Positions 36,701 to 48,700 of a stretch of DNA of 64,000 bases are shown here, one piece after another. This stretch comes from Branchiostoma belcheri (Eukaryota > Chordata > Leptocardii > Amphioxiformes > Branchiostomatidae), in assembly GCF_001625305.1 (NCBI RefSeq), contig NW_017804642.1:1200229-1264228 (forward strand), given 5' to 3'. The notes beneath the pieces were generated by a model that saw nothing but the letters and a program-made list of their open reading frames with translations, was not told where the DNA came from and did no database searches. A program made the position numbers and the translations under genes. The number at the start of each line of letters is the position of its first letter. Position 1 is the stretch's first letter.

Positions 36701-39700
36701 ACTACTGATAACTACTAAGAAACTACTAGTAAAAACTACTGGGTTTGACTTCTTTTTTGAAGACGGAGGAAGACAAAGGATCCCACTTTTTCTGTAATTT
36801 GTGGGTTTCGGATGTTAAGAGGAGAGTAGTTTTCAATGATCAAATGATCAAAAGTGTCTTTTAAGCTTGATCAAAGTCGCTACAAAGGAAAGAAGCTTGA
36901 TTCATCAACGATCGCGATTCATCGATGTATAGGCAAATGTATATCAGAAATAAACAAGACATTCATTTCCTTTGTTCCTTTCCTCAGCAAAGGAAACCAC
37001 AGTTATAACAAAAACGATGCCAAATGGCGTAGGGATGGCAGGAAACTGTGTGTGGTGTTTTCTTTCTTTCAGCAGGATTCAATATCAACTGAACATTTTC
37101 TGATCGCGCCATTTGAATGATCAGTGGATCAGCAATTTCCTGAGATGTTATCGGTGTTTCTGTGTGGAAACTTTTGCATTCTGATCTCATGTTGTGTTTC
37201 ATATACGATAACTGTGTAAAAGATGAAGCACATTTTGTCTTAGAGTGCACAATATACACAGACATGCGAAAATCGTTTATAAATTCATCACAGAAATATA
37301 CGCAACTACCGAAAAGAGAATTATTCAAACATATTGTGACATCCAGGGATACGGTGTAAATGAAAAACTATGTAAATTTGTTCATGCTTGTTTCAAAAAC
37401 AGAGATCTTGTAGATATACTATAGATGTAGCACAGGAATGTAGCACTTGTTCCTTCTATCCTTGTACCTCAGTTATCTAAAGTAGTGCATTTGGCCCATG
37501 TAGGGCGTGAATATGCAATTCTAATTCTTAAAAGTTCATTGCCATTGTACTTTTGGCACAGGGCACTGAGCATTGCTACTATCATGGCCGCATCAGAGGT
37601 CGACCCGGCTCAACAGTGGCACTATCAACATGCAACGGCCTTCTGTAAGTACATTCGTACATTATCTTTGAGCACGATAATAAATGGTTCTGCAAAATGT
37701 GTAATCAGGGACGGGGGGAGGGACTCTAATTGAAGAAACAAAACAAATGGAGTGAAATGACTTCGATGAACTGCCGCCATCACGACTCCATCACGGAAAA
37801 CGGGTCATCGCTGGTATCTGCGGATGGAAGCCTTATTCCGCTCATCGACCCCGGGCGTACCCTCCACGCTGCGTGCGCTTTTGTGCAGGCTATTATCCGC
37901 TTGGTCTGCCGCATTAACACTCTGTCCACCGGGATGGACAGCACCACTACACTAAGTCTGAGACGCGGAACGTCTAGGAATTAATCTGGTGTAATGGCAT
38001 CGTGCCTGAATTGTTGAGCTCAAAAGCAACAAACAAAATAAATGAAATATGAATATATTTCTGTGCATTCAAAATTGCTTGTCTTGTTGACAAACGTGTT
38101 ACAGATGTGCTGTTTCTTCGTATGACGTACAAATGTACGTAATGTGTCAATATCACAGATATCTAAAGCGATATTATGTAAGATTTTTGCGCCAAAATTG
38201 TAAATATGAATAACTAAAATTTTCTCTTCTAGATTGTTATTTTCAATAACTTTCAACATAAGAGAATAATACGTTTCGCCAGGCCCGCTGTATTTTAGGA
38301 GGCTCCTAAAACGAATGTAGACAAACAGCAGTTTTCGTTCGGGTATCTTCGGCAGTTTTCCAACACTTTTTCGCGGCACAACGACGTTGATCTTTTACTC
38401 CCCAAACGTCATTATGGCAGGCTTATAGCTCAAGAAAATGTGTTAAACAACGATGTTTAGAATAGTGAAAATCTTACATAATATCGCTTTAAATATTAAT
38501 GCCTGTTTAGTTGGTTTGTTGTATGAGTAGCGGTGATGAGTGAACGTGTTTGTTTCAGTGGCATGTTTGATGACGGAGACAGTCTGTACTTCATACGGCC
38601 TTCCGATGAGCAAGATGTTGTCCCAGATAAGGTAACTAACATACTACAGTCATGAAACTTTATCTGTGTTGGTAGTTACAGGTTTAAAGTTAAAACTTTA
38701 GATCCAACACAAAAAGTTCTCTCACCTAGAGCTTTCGACCAGTCACTCTGGTCTTCCTCAGTAGACTGACCCAGTGAAGCTTGTCACGTGGCTTCTTTGA
38801 AGTGTGACGTCAACACTGAGTCAAAGGTATCTGGTCGTGGTGGTACTAGTGGTGGTCTATCAGATACATTTGACCCAGTGTTGATGTCACACTTCAAAGA
38901 AGCCACGTGATAGCCTCACTGGGTCAGTCTACTGAGGAAGACCAGAGTATCTGGTCGAAAGCTCTAGGTGGGAGAACTTTTTGTGTTGGATCTAAAGTTT
39001 TAACGATAAACAAACATACTACAGTGTTACGTGGAATTCCTAGTGGTACTGCAATAGAAAGATGTTAAAGTTGAGCAAAATAGAAATGTTGGAACATTAC
39101 GCCAGCTTGTAGATCATTTATTTACTTGTTTTATTGGTTCAGCTGTACAAAAGACAGAATTGCTCAACTAGTAACAAGGTTATTTTAAAGGGCTAACCCT
39201 GGGTACAAGGACAACAAGCTACATAAAATAAGAACAAAATCAAAGTCATCGACTCATTACATTATTGGAATTATCTATACATAAATACAAAGACTTTAAA
39301 CTAAGAAGCACTATTAAAAATACTGATTACATTTGGAGGTCAGGGTCAGAATTCACTGTATATGGATCTCCAATCTTCGGATTTTGCTTGATCATTAGTG
39401 TCTACTTTTTGCTGATTCCACACATGCATTTCTACTGCAGGGTTAGCCATAACAATTTTGTTGCACGTCGAATGAATGCACAACTATTGGCCATCCCAAG
39501 TGGTACAAACATTGTAAGACAGCTGTTTGCCCTCCAGTGACCCGTGCTCTGCCCTGGCGCCATAAACCATATGTCATTACATAGTAAGATCGAGGCAGCA
39601 GACATTATTTAAATGGCTCGGTGCGCATTGTGGCGCCAGTCTCATTGTAACTGAGATGTAGACAAGATTGCCCTCATCACTGCCGGCGTCCCCAAACGAC

Positions 39701-42700
39701 CAAATGTCGTCACAGTTTTGACTTCCAAAATCATCTTGCTCTATGTTTCAAATCAAATAATCTATAAAAAAAAGGTCCAGTACACGATATTAGATATTTT
39801 CAAGTCTTCCTACTATTGAAACATTTTGTATCAGCAATCTGTGTCCTATTATATAACATAGGTATACGTCGATGAAGGTTAGACATCCAGGTAATACGAA
39901 CGCCAAAAAGTAGTTGCTCAAGCAACTGGATATGATTTTGAAAACGTAAGACGTTTCAGCTAGTATCCACTAGCTTTCGTCAGTGACTGAGAGACCAGAG
40001 GGGGAATGCAGGTTTATAAGCACAACCTATTGACTTTCTGACTAATTTGCATCTTGTCTTGACTTGTCTGACTTTTGTTCCTTTTTCGACTTCAAAAAAT
40101 TTGTCTTCACTTTATTTGCATATCAATCAATAGGTTGTGCTTATAAACCTGCATTCCCCCTCTGGTCTCTCAGTCACTGACGAAAGCTAGTGGATACTAG
40201 CTGAAACGTCGTTTTCAAAATCATATCCAGTTGCTTGAGTAACTACTTTTAACATAGGTATTGTATACATAAATCCGTCCAGGCTTCAATGCTTTGTTTA
40301 ATGGATGTTGTACATGTAAACCTTTGTTCAATCGAAGGTTGAAGATGTAAGGGCGATTCTTCAGCCTGCTGATTTGCCATAAACCTGTCACAGCGCCAGT
40401 GTTTTACACTGTGTACTTAGCCTACAGCTAAAGGTGATCAGCCTGTGTTTGAGATTAGAGTTGTAGCGTCATTCGTGCGTACAGTGTAAGAAGATAGCAG
40501 AGCATAACAACACACATTATCATATAGCCGGGCGACGTCGACCAATCAGATTAGAGTTGTAACGTGATTCCTACGTACGGTGTAAGAAGATAGCAGAGGA
40601 TAACAACACACCTTATCATATAGGCGGGCGACGTCGACCAATCAGATGGCTCCATTTCCCATCGGTTTTTAGGCTAACCTCACAAGTGGTCGGTTATTAG
40701 AATAACTGACCACTTTTTGGACCGTACCATTATTAAGGGGACAGGACACTAGCAGTAGTGTTAAGACTTATAGTATTTATCTATTAAACAACGTATAGTC
40801 GTTTATTTTGAATAATTTATTTGATTTTATGACTTTTTATTAAAAAGATATAAATGAAATTTAAACAGAAAAGACTAAACATAACTTTTGACACCCCTAC
40901 TAAAAGTGGTACTGAATTTGAGTCAAATAAGTGTGTCAGTTGGATAATTATTAATGCCATAATGATTAATGCCACGCCTTATCCTCGGTGTATATGGAGA
41001 GATAATCCCTGGTCAGGTGCGATAACCACCTCATTAACCACCTCGTTCCCTACGCTCACTTGGTGGTTTATGAGGTGGTTATCGCATCTGACCAGGGATT
41101 ATTTCAACATATACACCTCCGGGTGGGGCATTAATCCTTTATTCACTAACGAGTATTTCACACGAATTCGGCATGGTAAGGAAGAGGGCTGCCTCTGATA
41201 AAAAGACTACGGTTTAGTTACAGGAAACCTTTGGCTAAGAACCTTTGCCTGCCTTTCCTTGACCGGGCACATCAAGCTGCTTAAATGAGAAGGAAAGGTT
41301 TAAGAGCTATAGATTCATGCAAATGGTGCCATAATTACATTCCGGAGGATTACTGATACATCAGCCTCCATTAGCAAGGGTTGCGTGGCACTCAGCAGTA
41401 GTGATTCTACAAACGTCATCTGAATAAAGTACTGTAGCAGAGCTGTTTATTTGGGTTAGAATGGCAGATTTTCGTCTAAAATCGGCCTTAAGTATTCGTG
41501 GACATGTGCTGAATAGTAGAGAAGCTGAGGCCTAGGTAGTGAATACTTAACCGGAAGGACGTTCTATGTGTAACTTGATGATATGTGGGTAGTCCTTTCA
41601 TCCACAATTTACAACGGACGTCAGCTCAGCCACTTACATCACGGTCCTCCGTGTTATCCACCGACAGTAATGCCCCAGGCCGTACTTAGTCTTTTAATCC
41701 CGTACAAATGGGCGAATACTGTATGTAAAACCTGTAATAAAGACAATGTCACCTCTGATGGAAGGGCAATCTCAACAGCTATCCTCACATTACTGTGTAG
41801 CTGTAGAAGTTACAATGTCTCAAACTTAAAAAATCGTAGTGTACGTTGTGCCCTAAACTTTGCTCACGAAAGCCCTTAACACGCTATTTGTAATCTTTCA
41901 AGTCATTTAAAAATGTCATTGGAAAGATTAACATATTGAAGATTAGTATATGATAAAACCTTAAGACATCTTGTTTTCCCCCTTTCAGAATGGTCAGTTG
42001 CACATCGTGTACAGGACCAATGTCAAAACTATGCAGCAGGATGATGTCCTGGTTCGAGATGGTGAGACCAGTAATACATCTACATCTTTATAAAAGCATT
42101 GGAATCTATATCTTATACGTTGTGTCGATAATCGAAGCATTTCCTACTTAACACGTATCCATGGATGGTTCAATCTCTTTTATTGTATCTGGAATATTTT
42201 ACAAGGGTAACAAACCACTTTCATGTAGCGGCGTGACCTTGTATGATATATACCATGTGACATGCTTTTTTTACAGAACCACAGAAGGATACGAAGTCAA
42301 GTAGACTGGATAGACTTAGAGAACTTCTATTTAGAAGAAAACCAAAGGTAAGGAAATGATATATCTATGTCTTCCCATGTGTTTGTCGCTTTCTCGGATT
42401 TGCAAAGAAAGTATACTCTCTTTTGAGACAAACTACATGTAGTTAGGACATGATTACACTAATGACATACATACGAACGTGGGCGAATGGTACCAAGGGC
42501 AAATATAGTAACATGTGTGTAGATGATTAGCGTAGCACCAAGAGCAGACTTACTAACATATGTGTGTCTGGTGTTCAGCACCAAGAAATATATTCTAACG
42601 TGAGTACATAGTGTTCAGCACCAAGGACAGGTACACTTAAGTAGGTTGATAGTGTTTAGCACCAAGGACAGGTACACAAACGCGTGTGTATAGTGTTCAG

Positions 42701-45700
42701 CACCAAGGACAGGTACACTAACATGTGTAGATAGTGTTCAGAGCCAGTGACAGGTACATTAATGTGTGTAGATAGTGTTCAGTACCAAGGGCAGGTACAC
42801 TAACATGTATATGTAGTGTTCAGCACCAAGGACAGGTACACTAACGTGTGTAGATAGTGTTCAGCACCAAGGACAGGTACACTTAAGTAGGTTGATAGTG
42901 TTCAGCACCAAGGACAGGTACACAAGCGTGTGTATAGTGTTCAGCACCAAGGACAGGTACACTAACGTGTGTAGATAGTGTTCAACACCAAGGACAGGTA
43001 CACTAACGTGTGTAGATTGTGTTCAGCACCAAGGACAGGTACACTAACGTGTGTAGATAGTGTTCAGCACCAAGGACAGTCACACTAACGTGTGTAGATT
43101 GTGTTCAGCACCAAGGACAGGTACACTAACGTGTGTAGATAGTGTTCAACACCAAGGACAGGTACACTAGCGTGTGTAGATTGTGTTCAGCACCAAGGAC
43201 AGTCACACTAACGTGTGTAGATAGTGTGCAACTTATCTGTCTGGATTTTTATGTTGTTGAGTCAAAATTACAGTCAAAAACAGAACAAGAGACCATCGTG
43301 CCTGTTCAACACAATATACCACATGGTACTACGGAGGTTGCTTTATTCAATGTCATATTCTCTTTACCTCTACAGGCAAGATTGAAGAGGGACGTACTTC
43401 CAGAAACAAAGTACATTGAGCTAATCTTAGTAAATGATAACAGAATGGCAAGTATCATATTATATATTATTTTAATCATGACATTGGCCTAAATTTTCTC
43501 TTTTTTTCTTGTTTAGCATTATTTTGATATCGCGTCGATGCGTTAGCACAATGGGATTGAGACTATAATGATGCTGGTGTTATTTGATGCAATTTGATAA
43601 TCATCATTCACAGATACATGATATAATCTACCGCCAGCCTGCTCCCTCAATCAAGTTATCGTCCCGCCCACTGCATGATTAACGTTTACCGAACAAACGA
43701 AAACAATCAAGTACAGCAAATCAGGGCTGATCTCTGTGCGATTTATGAAGAGTAATTTGTGCCAGCTCAAGAACGGATTATGTCATCTGAATGACACATC
43801 TGTTCCGTACCCCCGTCCCGACACGTGCAGGAAAACAGGAACAAAACAGATTTACGACGTTGTGATTAGTTTATAATGGATGACGATGATTGGTGGATGG
43901 AAATAATCAGATAATCCATTACAGCAAAGGGCTCCTGACTTCCCATACCAACAGTCTGCTCAAGAAAAGGAGACGCTTTGCTGTAACTATAGATTAGTGA
44001 GGCGTCATTCCTTTTTGAGGCTGTCATAGGCTGGAATACACACTTCCAGTCCAATTACTTAACACGTATTGCTCTAATCATGTATATATGCGTACTATTA
44101 TGTATGTATGTTTTGTTGTTGGTAAAGGCGGTAGGACCCCCTATTGTGAACATTTAGCGACCAACTGTCGAGTGTACGTGTACCTGTAATACGATTATCC
44201 GTCGACTTGACTCTCTATAATTGTACGAATTGTAACTGTTCGCATTTGCCTTTGTGTGACCCCTGCAGTTCCAGATGTATAAAAATAACACACAGCGGAC
44301 AAGTAGCGTCGCAAAGACCGTAGCAAATCTAGTAGATGCGGTAAGTCACAGTTACTCACACTAAGGCCACACCAATTTAATTTGTTGGTTCTCGGATTTT
44401 TTTTTCAAAAAAAAAATGAAGCGACAGGGCGAAAAAAATAAAATAAAAACAGGTCTAGGCAGCCTATTATAGCTCCAAATGCTATGAAAGGAGCCATGAA
44501 GTCAGCACAAAAAACCTGGGTTAATATCTAAACCATGAATTTTGAAGTTTTAATCAAACCAATGCATTGATAGATGAAAAAAGTGCAACAACAGGAAGAA
44601 AAGGACTTTCCTCAACTGTTGCAACGAGCATTTTTAGTTGATTCAGAACCAGATTTTTTTTGCAAATCAGAAAAAAATGAAGAGGCGAATCCGAGAACCA
44701 ACAAATTAAATTGGTGTGGCCTAATCATAGTACCACAACCCTATATGACGAAAACGTCTTGAACCAATGTCTTGTATTTCTCTCTTATGGTGCTATAACG
44801 TGCTATAATTCTGACATTCTACATAACAGAAATATGAGATACGTAACTCGACACTTTTACTTCCCTGGCCTGATTGATTTTGTTCTCATATAACAAACTG
44901 GTAAGTTTTTTTCTTGAGTTGGAGGACAATTTAATTGTCATTACTAGTATGTATCTTACCAACTCAGATGAACTTTCATGTTAACATTCGCCTGTGTTCC
45001 CGTAGATGTACAGTAAGCAGCTGAACACAAGAATAGCACTAGTAGCGATAGAGACGTGGGATAGTGAAGACCAGATAGCAGTGAACAGCGATGCCCAGGA
45101 AACTCTCAGGCAGTTTCTGAAGTACAGATATCGGAACCTGTTAAACTGGCAGCCGCATGATGCAGCGCATTTACTCAGGTAGGCAGTCAAGTCTTTCTAC
45201 TCTCTGTTAGGCTACAGCAAGTAATTCTTATTGATGACATCAGCGCGCGCATTACTTTTCGCCTGATTTTGGAAAAATAAAAAAAACGTTTTGCCTTCTG
45301 AAAGTGGTCAACACACCGAAAATGGGCAAAGATCTCTGTTGCTATACCACGTGGATGCCAGATAAATATTGAGAGAGGAGACAAGACAAGGCTCTGAGTT
45401 AATGTTTTGTCTTTTACTTTGATGCAGTGATCCATTCCTTTTATATGTCACGTTCATTGAATAGTGAACGTTATAGTGATAGTTGGCAGTAAACATATCA
45501 CAATATAGGTATCATTTCTCGTTTAACAAGGTTTATATCAAAATTTGAAAATGTAGGAACCTTGTTTTTTTGGCCCGCCTTCTTTTTTTGCCCTATCGCA
45601 TTAGATTTGGAGTCTGTGCAGGATGTCATCCATAACATTTGCTTGCTGTGGCCTTACATACATATAAAGTAGCACGGTGGGGAAGTTCTATGTTTGTTCT

Positions 45701-48700
45701 TCCTTTCCACTATTTGGACAGATTGGCTATGAAGGGTGAACTTCAGCGAGTCCTAATGGTTAAAAATACCACAATCATTACTGTGTCCTTCAGTCAGCCC
45801 TCCTGTGTGTTTGCAATCTGTTGTTTGCCCTTCACATCAGATCACATTTCATAGCTCTTCATGATGCCGCAGATGGGCAGGTATAGCGTCAAATGTTGGC
45901 TAGACACATCTGTACGTTAAAGGCATCCAGTGCAGTTTTTAGGACTTGGAAACCCGATTTTTCAAAGTCAATATTCTAGTCACGTATCTACATACTGAGT
46001 TGAAAATATACTACCCTAATGTATATTGACCCTCATGGAGCAAAAATATTCAAAATTGTGACGGAAAATGGGTACTGGAAGGGCCCTTGGCTGATTTTTA
46101 GGGTACCTCCCATAAAATAAAGGACTCATCTTGGGGCTTGTTTCTCCAGTTTTAGGTACCGAAAGTATGAAATAGTGATTGAAATGTGCTAATGTGAAAC
46201 AGTATGTGTCAATATCATAAAATTGCCTTATTCAGAATATTTCCAGTTTTGCTGCTCTGAAATCGCATTGCATGCCTTGAAGAGCTGATGTTGTAAGTAC
46301 CTGCGGGATCGTTTGAAGGATACAGAAAAGACTGCTTTACTTAAAAAGGTGGCGAATGAAAGCACGGCGCCAGATTGTCCCAATGCTAGACCACCTAACA
46401 AGATAGGACTTCTACTCCCGTAGTGCTTGGTGCAGATGATCTAACTGAAAACTAGAAAGGCCAATATTTGCTTTGGAGCAAATACAGCGATGGGTTCACC
46501 ACATTTTACCACATGGCAGGGAAAGAATGAGAAACACAAGGGAAAACAATGATTTACATTGATATAACTATAATATGAAGTAAAATACAACTAAAACAAC
46601 AGTTGGATAGCTATTCCCTACTTTATTGGTTAGGATTTTTAATTGCATAATGCAAACTGTTGATTTTCAAAATAAAAAAAAAACGTCCATGCCCGGCATT
46701 CCAATGCTGGAGCAGGAAAGCTTGAAATACCTACCAAAACACTTGAATACAGACATACTGTCAGTATGGAAATGCTTCTGTGCAGGTGTTAATCAAGTTA
46801 AATCCCAACAGCCAATCAGCAAGAAGTATAGAGGAAAGCTGCATGCCTATTGGTTGATGCCCTGCATTCCATTGTGATGACTCATGCCCAAACGTGGTAA
46901 ACAAGGCAAACTAACACAGTAATACATTTGCTATAACACAGCCAAAAAACTCAAATAAAACCATTCTAAAAGCCTGTATCACAATAATTTAAAAAACGCC
47001 TAGGGGTATTTGCCCACTGTACCTCCATACCAAATTTCAGGACCTTAGGCCCTAAAATGAAGAAGCTGAATCCATTTAAAAAATGGCAGGAGAAGGAGGA
47101 GGAGGAGAAACATCAGAAAAAGCAATATGGTTTCACCACACCACTTCGTGGTGTGGTGAACCCATAAAAAAGAAGTACATTAAAGGCCTAACGTGTCTCT
47201 TTATGTCCCAAATATTTGACGCCTTAGCCTTACTAGCTCGCAATCATGAATTTCCTTTTACTTCCTTGACATCATGTACAATGCCATGCGGTAAGGAAAC
47301 GTTGCCTTCATAGAATGTCTGGCAATATATTTGTTTTATTTCAACAATACATAGTGGTGACGTACTCAAGCAATATGCTTATATTCACGTCACCACTAGA
47401 CATAAAATAAAAATTACATCACAAAACATGGGTATCATCCAGGTAACATATATTTCCTCCCGAAAGGTATCAGAAACAAGAATGTGGTGATGTTGCTTGT
47501 CAAGCAGTCTTTAACACGTTTGTCAAGTGAATTTCTGAGTCTTTTTGTCTTTCTCCCATGTAGCGGAATGGCATTTGCAGACGGGGTAACAGGTCAGGCC
47601 CCCATCAACGGCATCTGCACAAAACGGAACAGCGGAGGTGTCAACGAAGTGGGTTCAGTAGTAGTTTGGAAAATGTTTAACCTTAGACCCATGTGTCATG
47701 TTGTGTAATCTGTCATTTCTCAGAATAGTAATCTCCAAGCAATTCTTTCGGTGGCCGCAAAGACACTCGAGTGGCCAATGGATACTGTCTGGCAAATGGA
47801 TACAGCCTGGCCAATTTGATACTGTCTTTGCGGCCACCGAAAGATCTGCTAGGAGATTATTAGAATAGATCAAATGGCAAGAACGCCATCTTCTATTTAG
47901 TAGACCCTTCTTCATTATCTATATTCCCTTCATACATCTCTACATTTAATTATCGTTAACCGTGAACTTCAATGTATCTACTTGTTACCATTAGGTAAAG
48001 GAAGATTCCATTTATTACACACTATCTTGTCCTTTCTCCTAGAACCAGAATCCCAGGAACGCCATGGTGTTGGCTGTGACGTTAGCACACCAGCTGGGAC
48101 ACAATCTGGGGATGCACGACGATAACGGAAGTAATCATCACTCTCTTATCATAGCTTACTACATTTACCGAAGGAAAACATAGCGTTTTTGCTACATTTC
48201 CTCCTCTTCTTCTCCAAACACTAACCTCTGACCTGGTCAATGACCTGATTTGTTGATGTCTCTCACCATGGTAACTGGTGTTGGGTTACATAATGTTGCA
48301 ATTTTATAGTAGGAGGGATTTATACTCCTGTCTGACCATTTATAAGAATTAGCAGAGCAGACCATATCCGTAGGTAAACATTATGCATTTGCTTTGCAAA
48401 TTTTATCTTATGTGGTGCATTTCGCTCATGTAGGGCGTGAATATGCAATAAAGTTCATTGTCATGGTCATTATCTATTCCAGATTTTACTTTAGTAGTCT
48501 TACTTTTACTAACTTAGCAATAGTCATTCGTAGCGATGAGAAGATGACAACGATGAGACGGAATTCGACCGGTTTCGACTTCGACTATTCAATCTTTCTC
48601 AAGAATGCTTAGCAAAACTCAGCAATTGTCATCGATCAGCAACGTTTTTTTTGTCTATAAACCGTTTAGGAATACTCACTGGTCAGTTAAGTAGCATGTC

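Larger units (their letters stand above)
29692..37561 (+). other. ADAM intron 3 (7.9 kb)
   Basis: Holds a Penelope-like repeat (29868-30290), a YY1-like site (31511-31521), a candidate regulatory block (about 32600-32830), one family A MITE, two copies of a 250-bp dispersed repeat and a LINE fragment (37162-37400). No coding exon recognised. Confidence 0.7.
38650..39006. mobile_element. Penelope-like inverted-repeat element, two arms
   Basis: Left arm about 38689-38830 and right arm about 38865-39005 are near-perfect reverse complements (termini AACTTTAGATCCAACACAA and complement). Each arm carries one hammerhead-like motif pointing inward. A diverged single arm is at 54140-54290. The paired pLTR-like arms with ribozymes suggest a Penelope-type retroelement remnant. 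Confidence 0.7.
39905..40250. mobile_element. Penelope-like inverted-repeat element, second family
   Basis: Arms about 39905-40035 and 40125-40250 are reverse complements (AAAAGTAGTTGCTCAAGCAA... and complement). Each carries an inward-facing CUGACGA/GAAAC ribozyme-like core. The central spacer is about 90 bp of TTTGACTT-type sequence. No coding capacity. Confidence 0.7.
39007..41988 (+). other. ADAM intron 5, remaining sequence
   Basis: Contains an inverted-repeat element (39905-40250), a 96-bp tandem duplication (40453-40644), and a foldback (40983-41123). An open frame at 41583-41879 has no recognisable domain. Otherwise nothing seen. Confidence 0.6.
45657..47563 (+). other. ADAM intron 10, remaining sequence
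   Basis: Holds two dispersed repeats (46070-46290 and 46985-47170, the latter with the palindrome CACCACACCACTTCGTGGTG at about 47134). No coding exon recognised. Confidence 0.6.

Noticed and set aside
42487-43231. CRISPR-like repeat array
   Set aside because: The whole 41-bp unit is repeated without unique spacers, inside an animal intron: it is a minisatellite.
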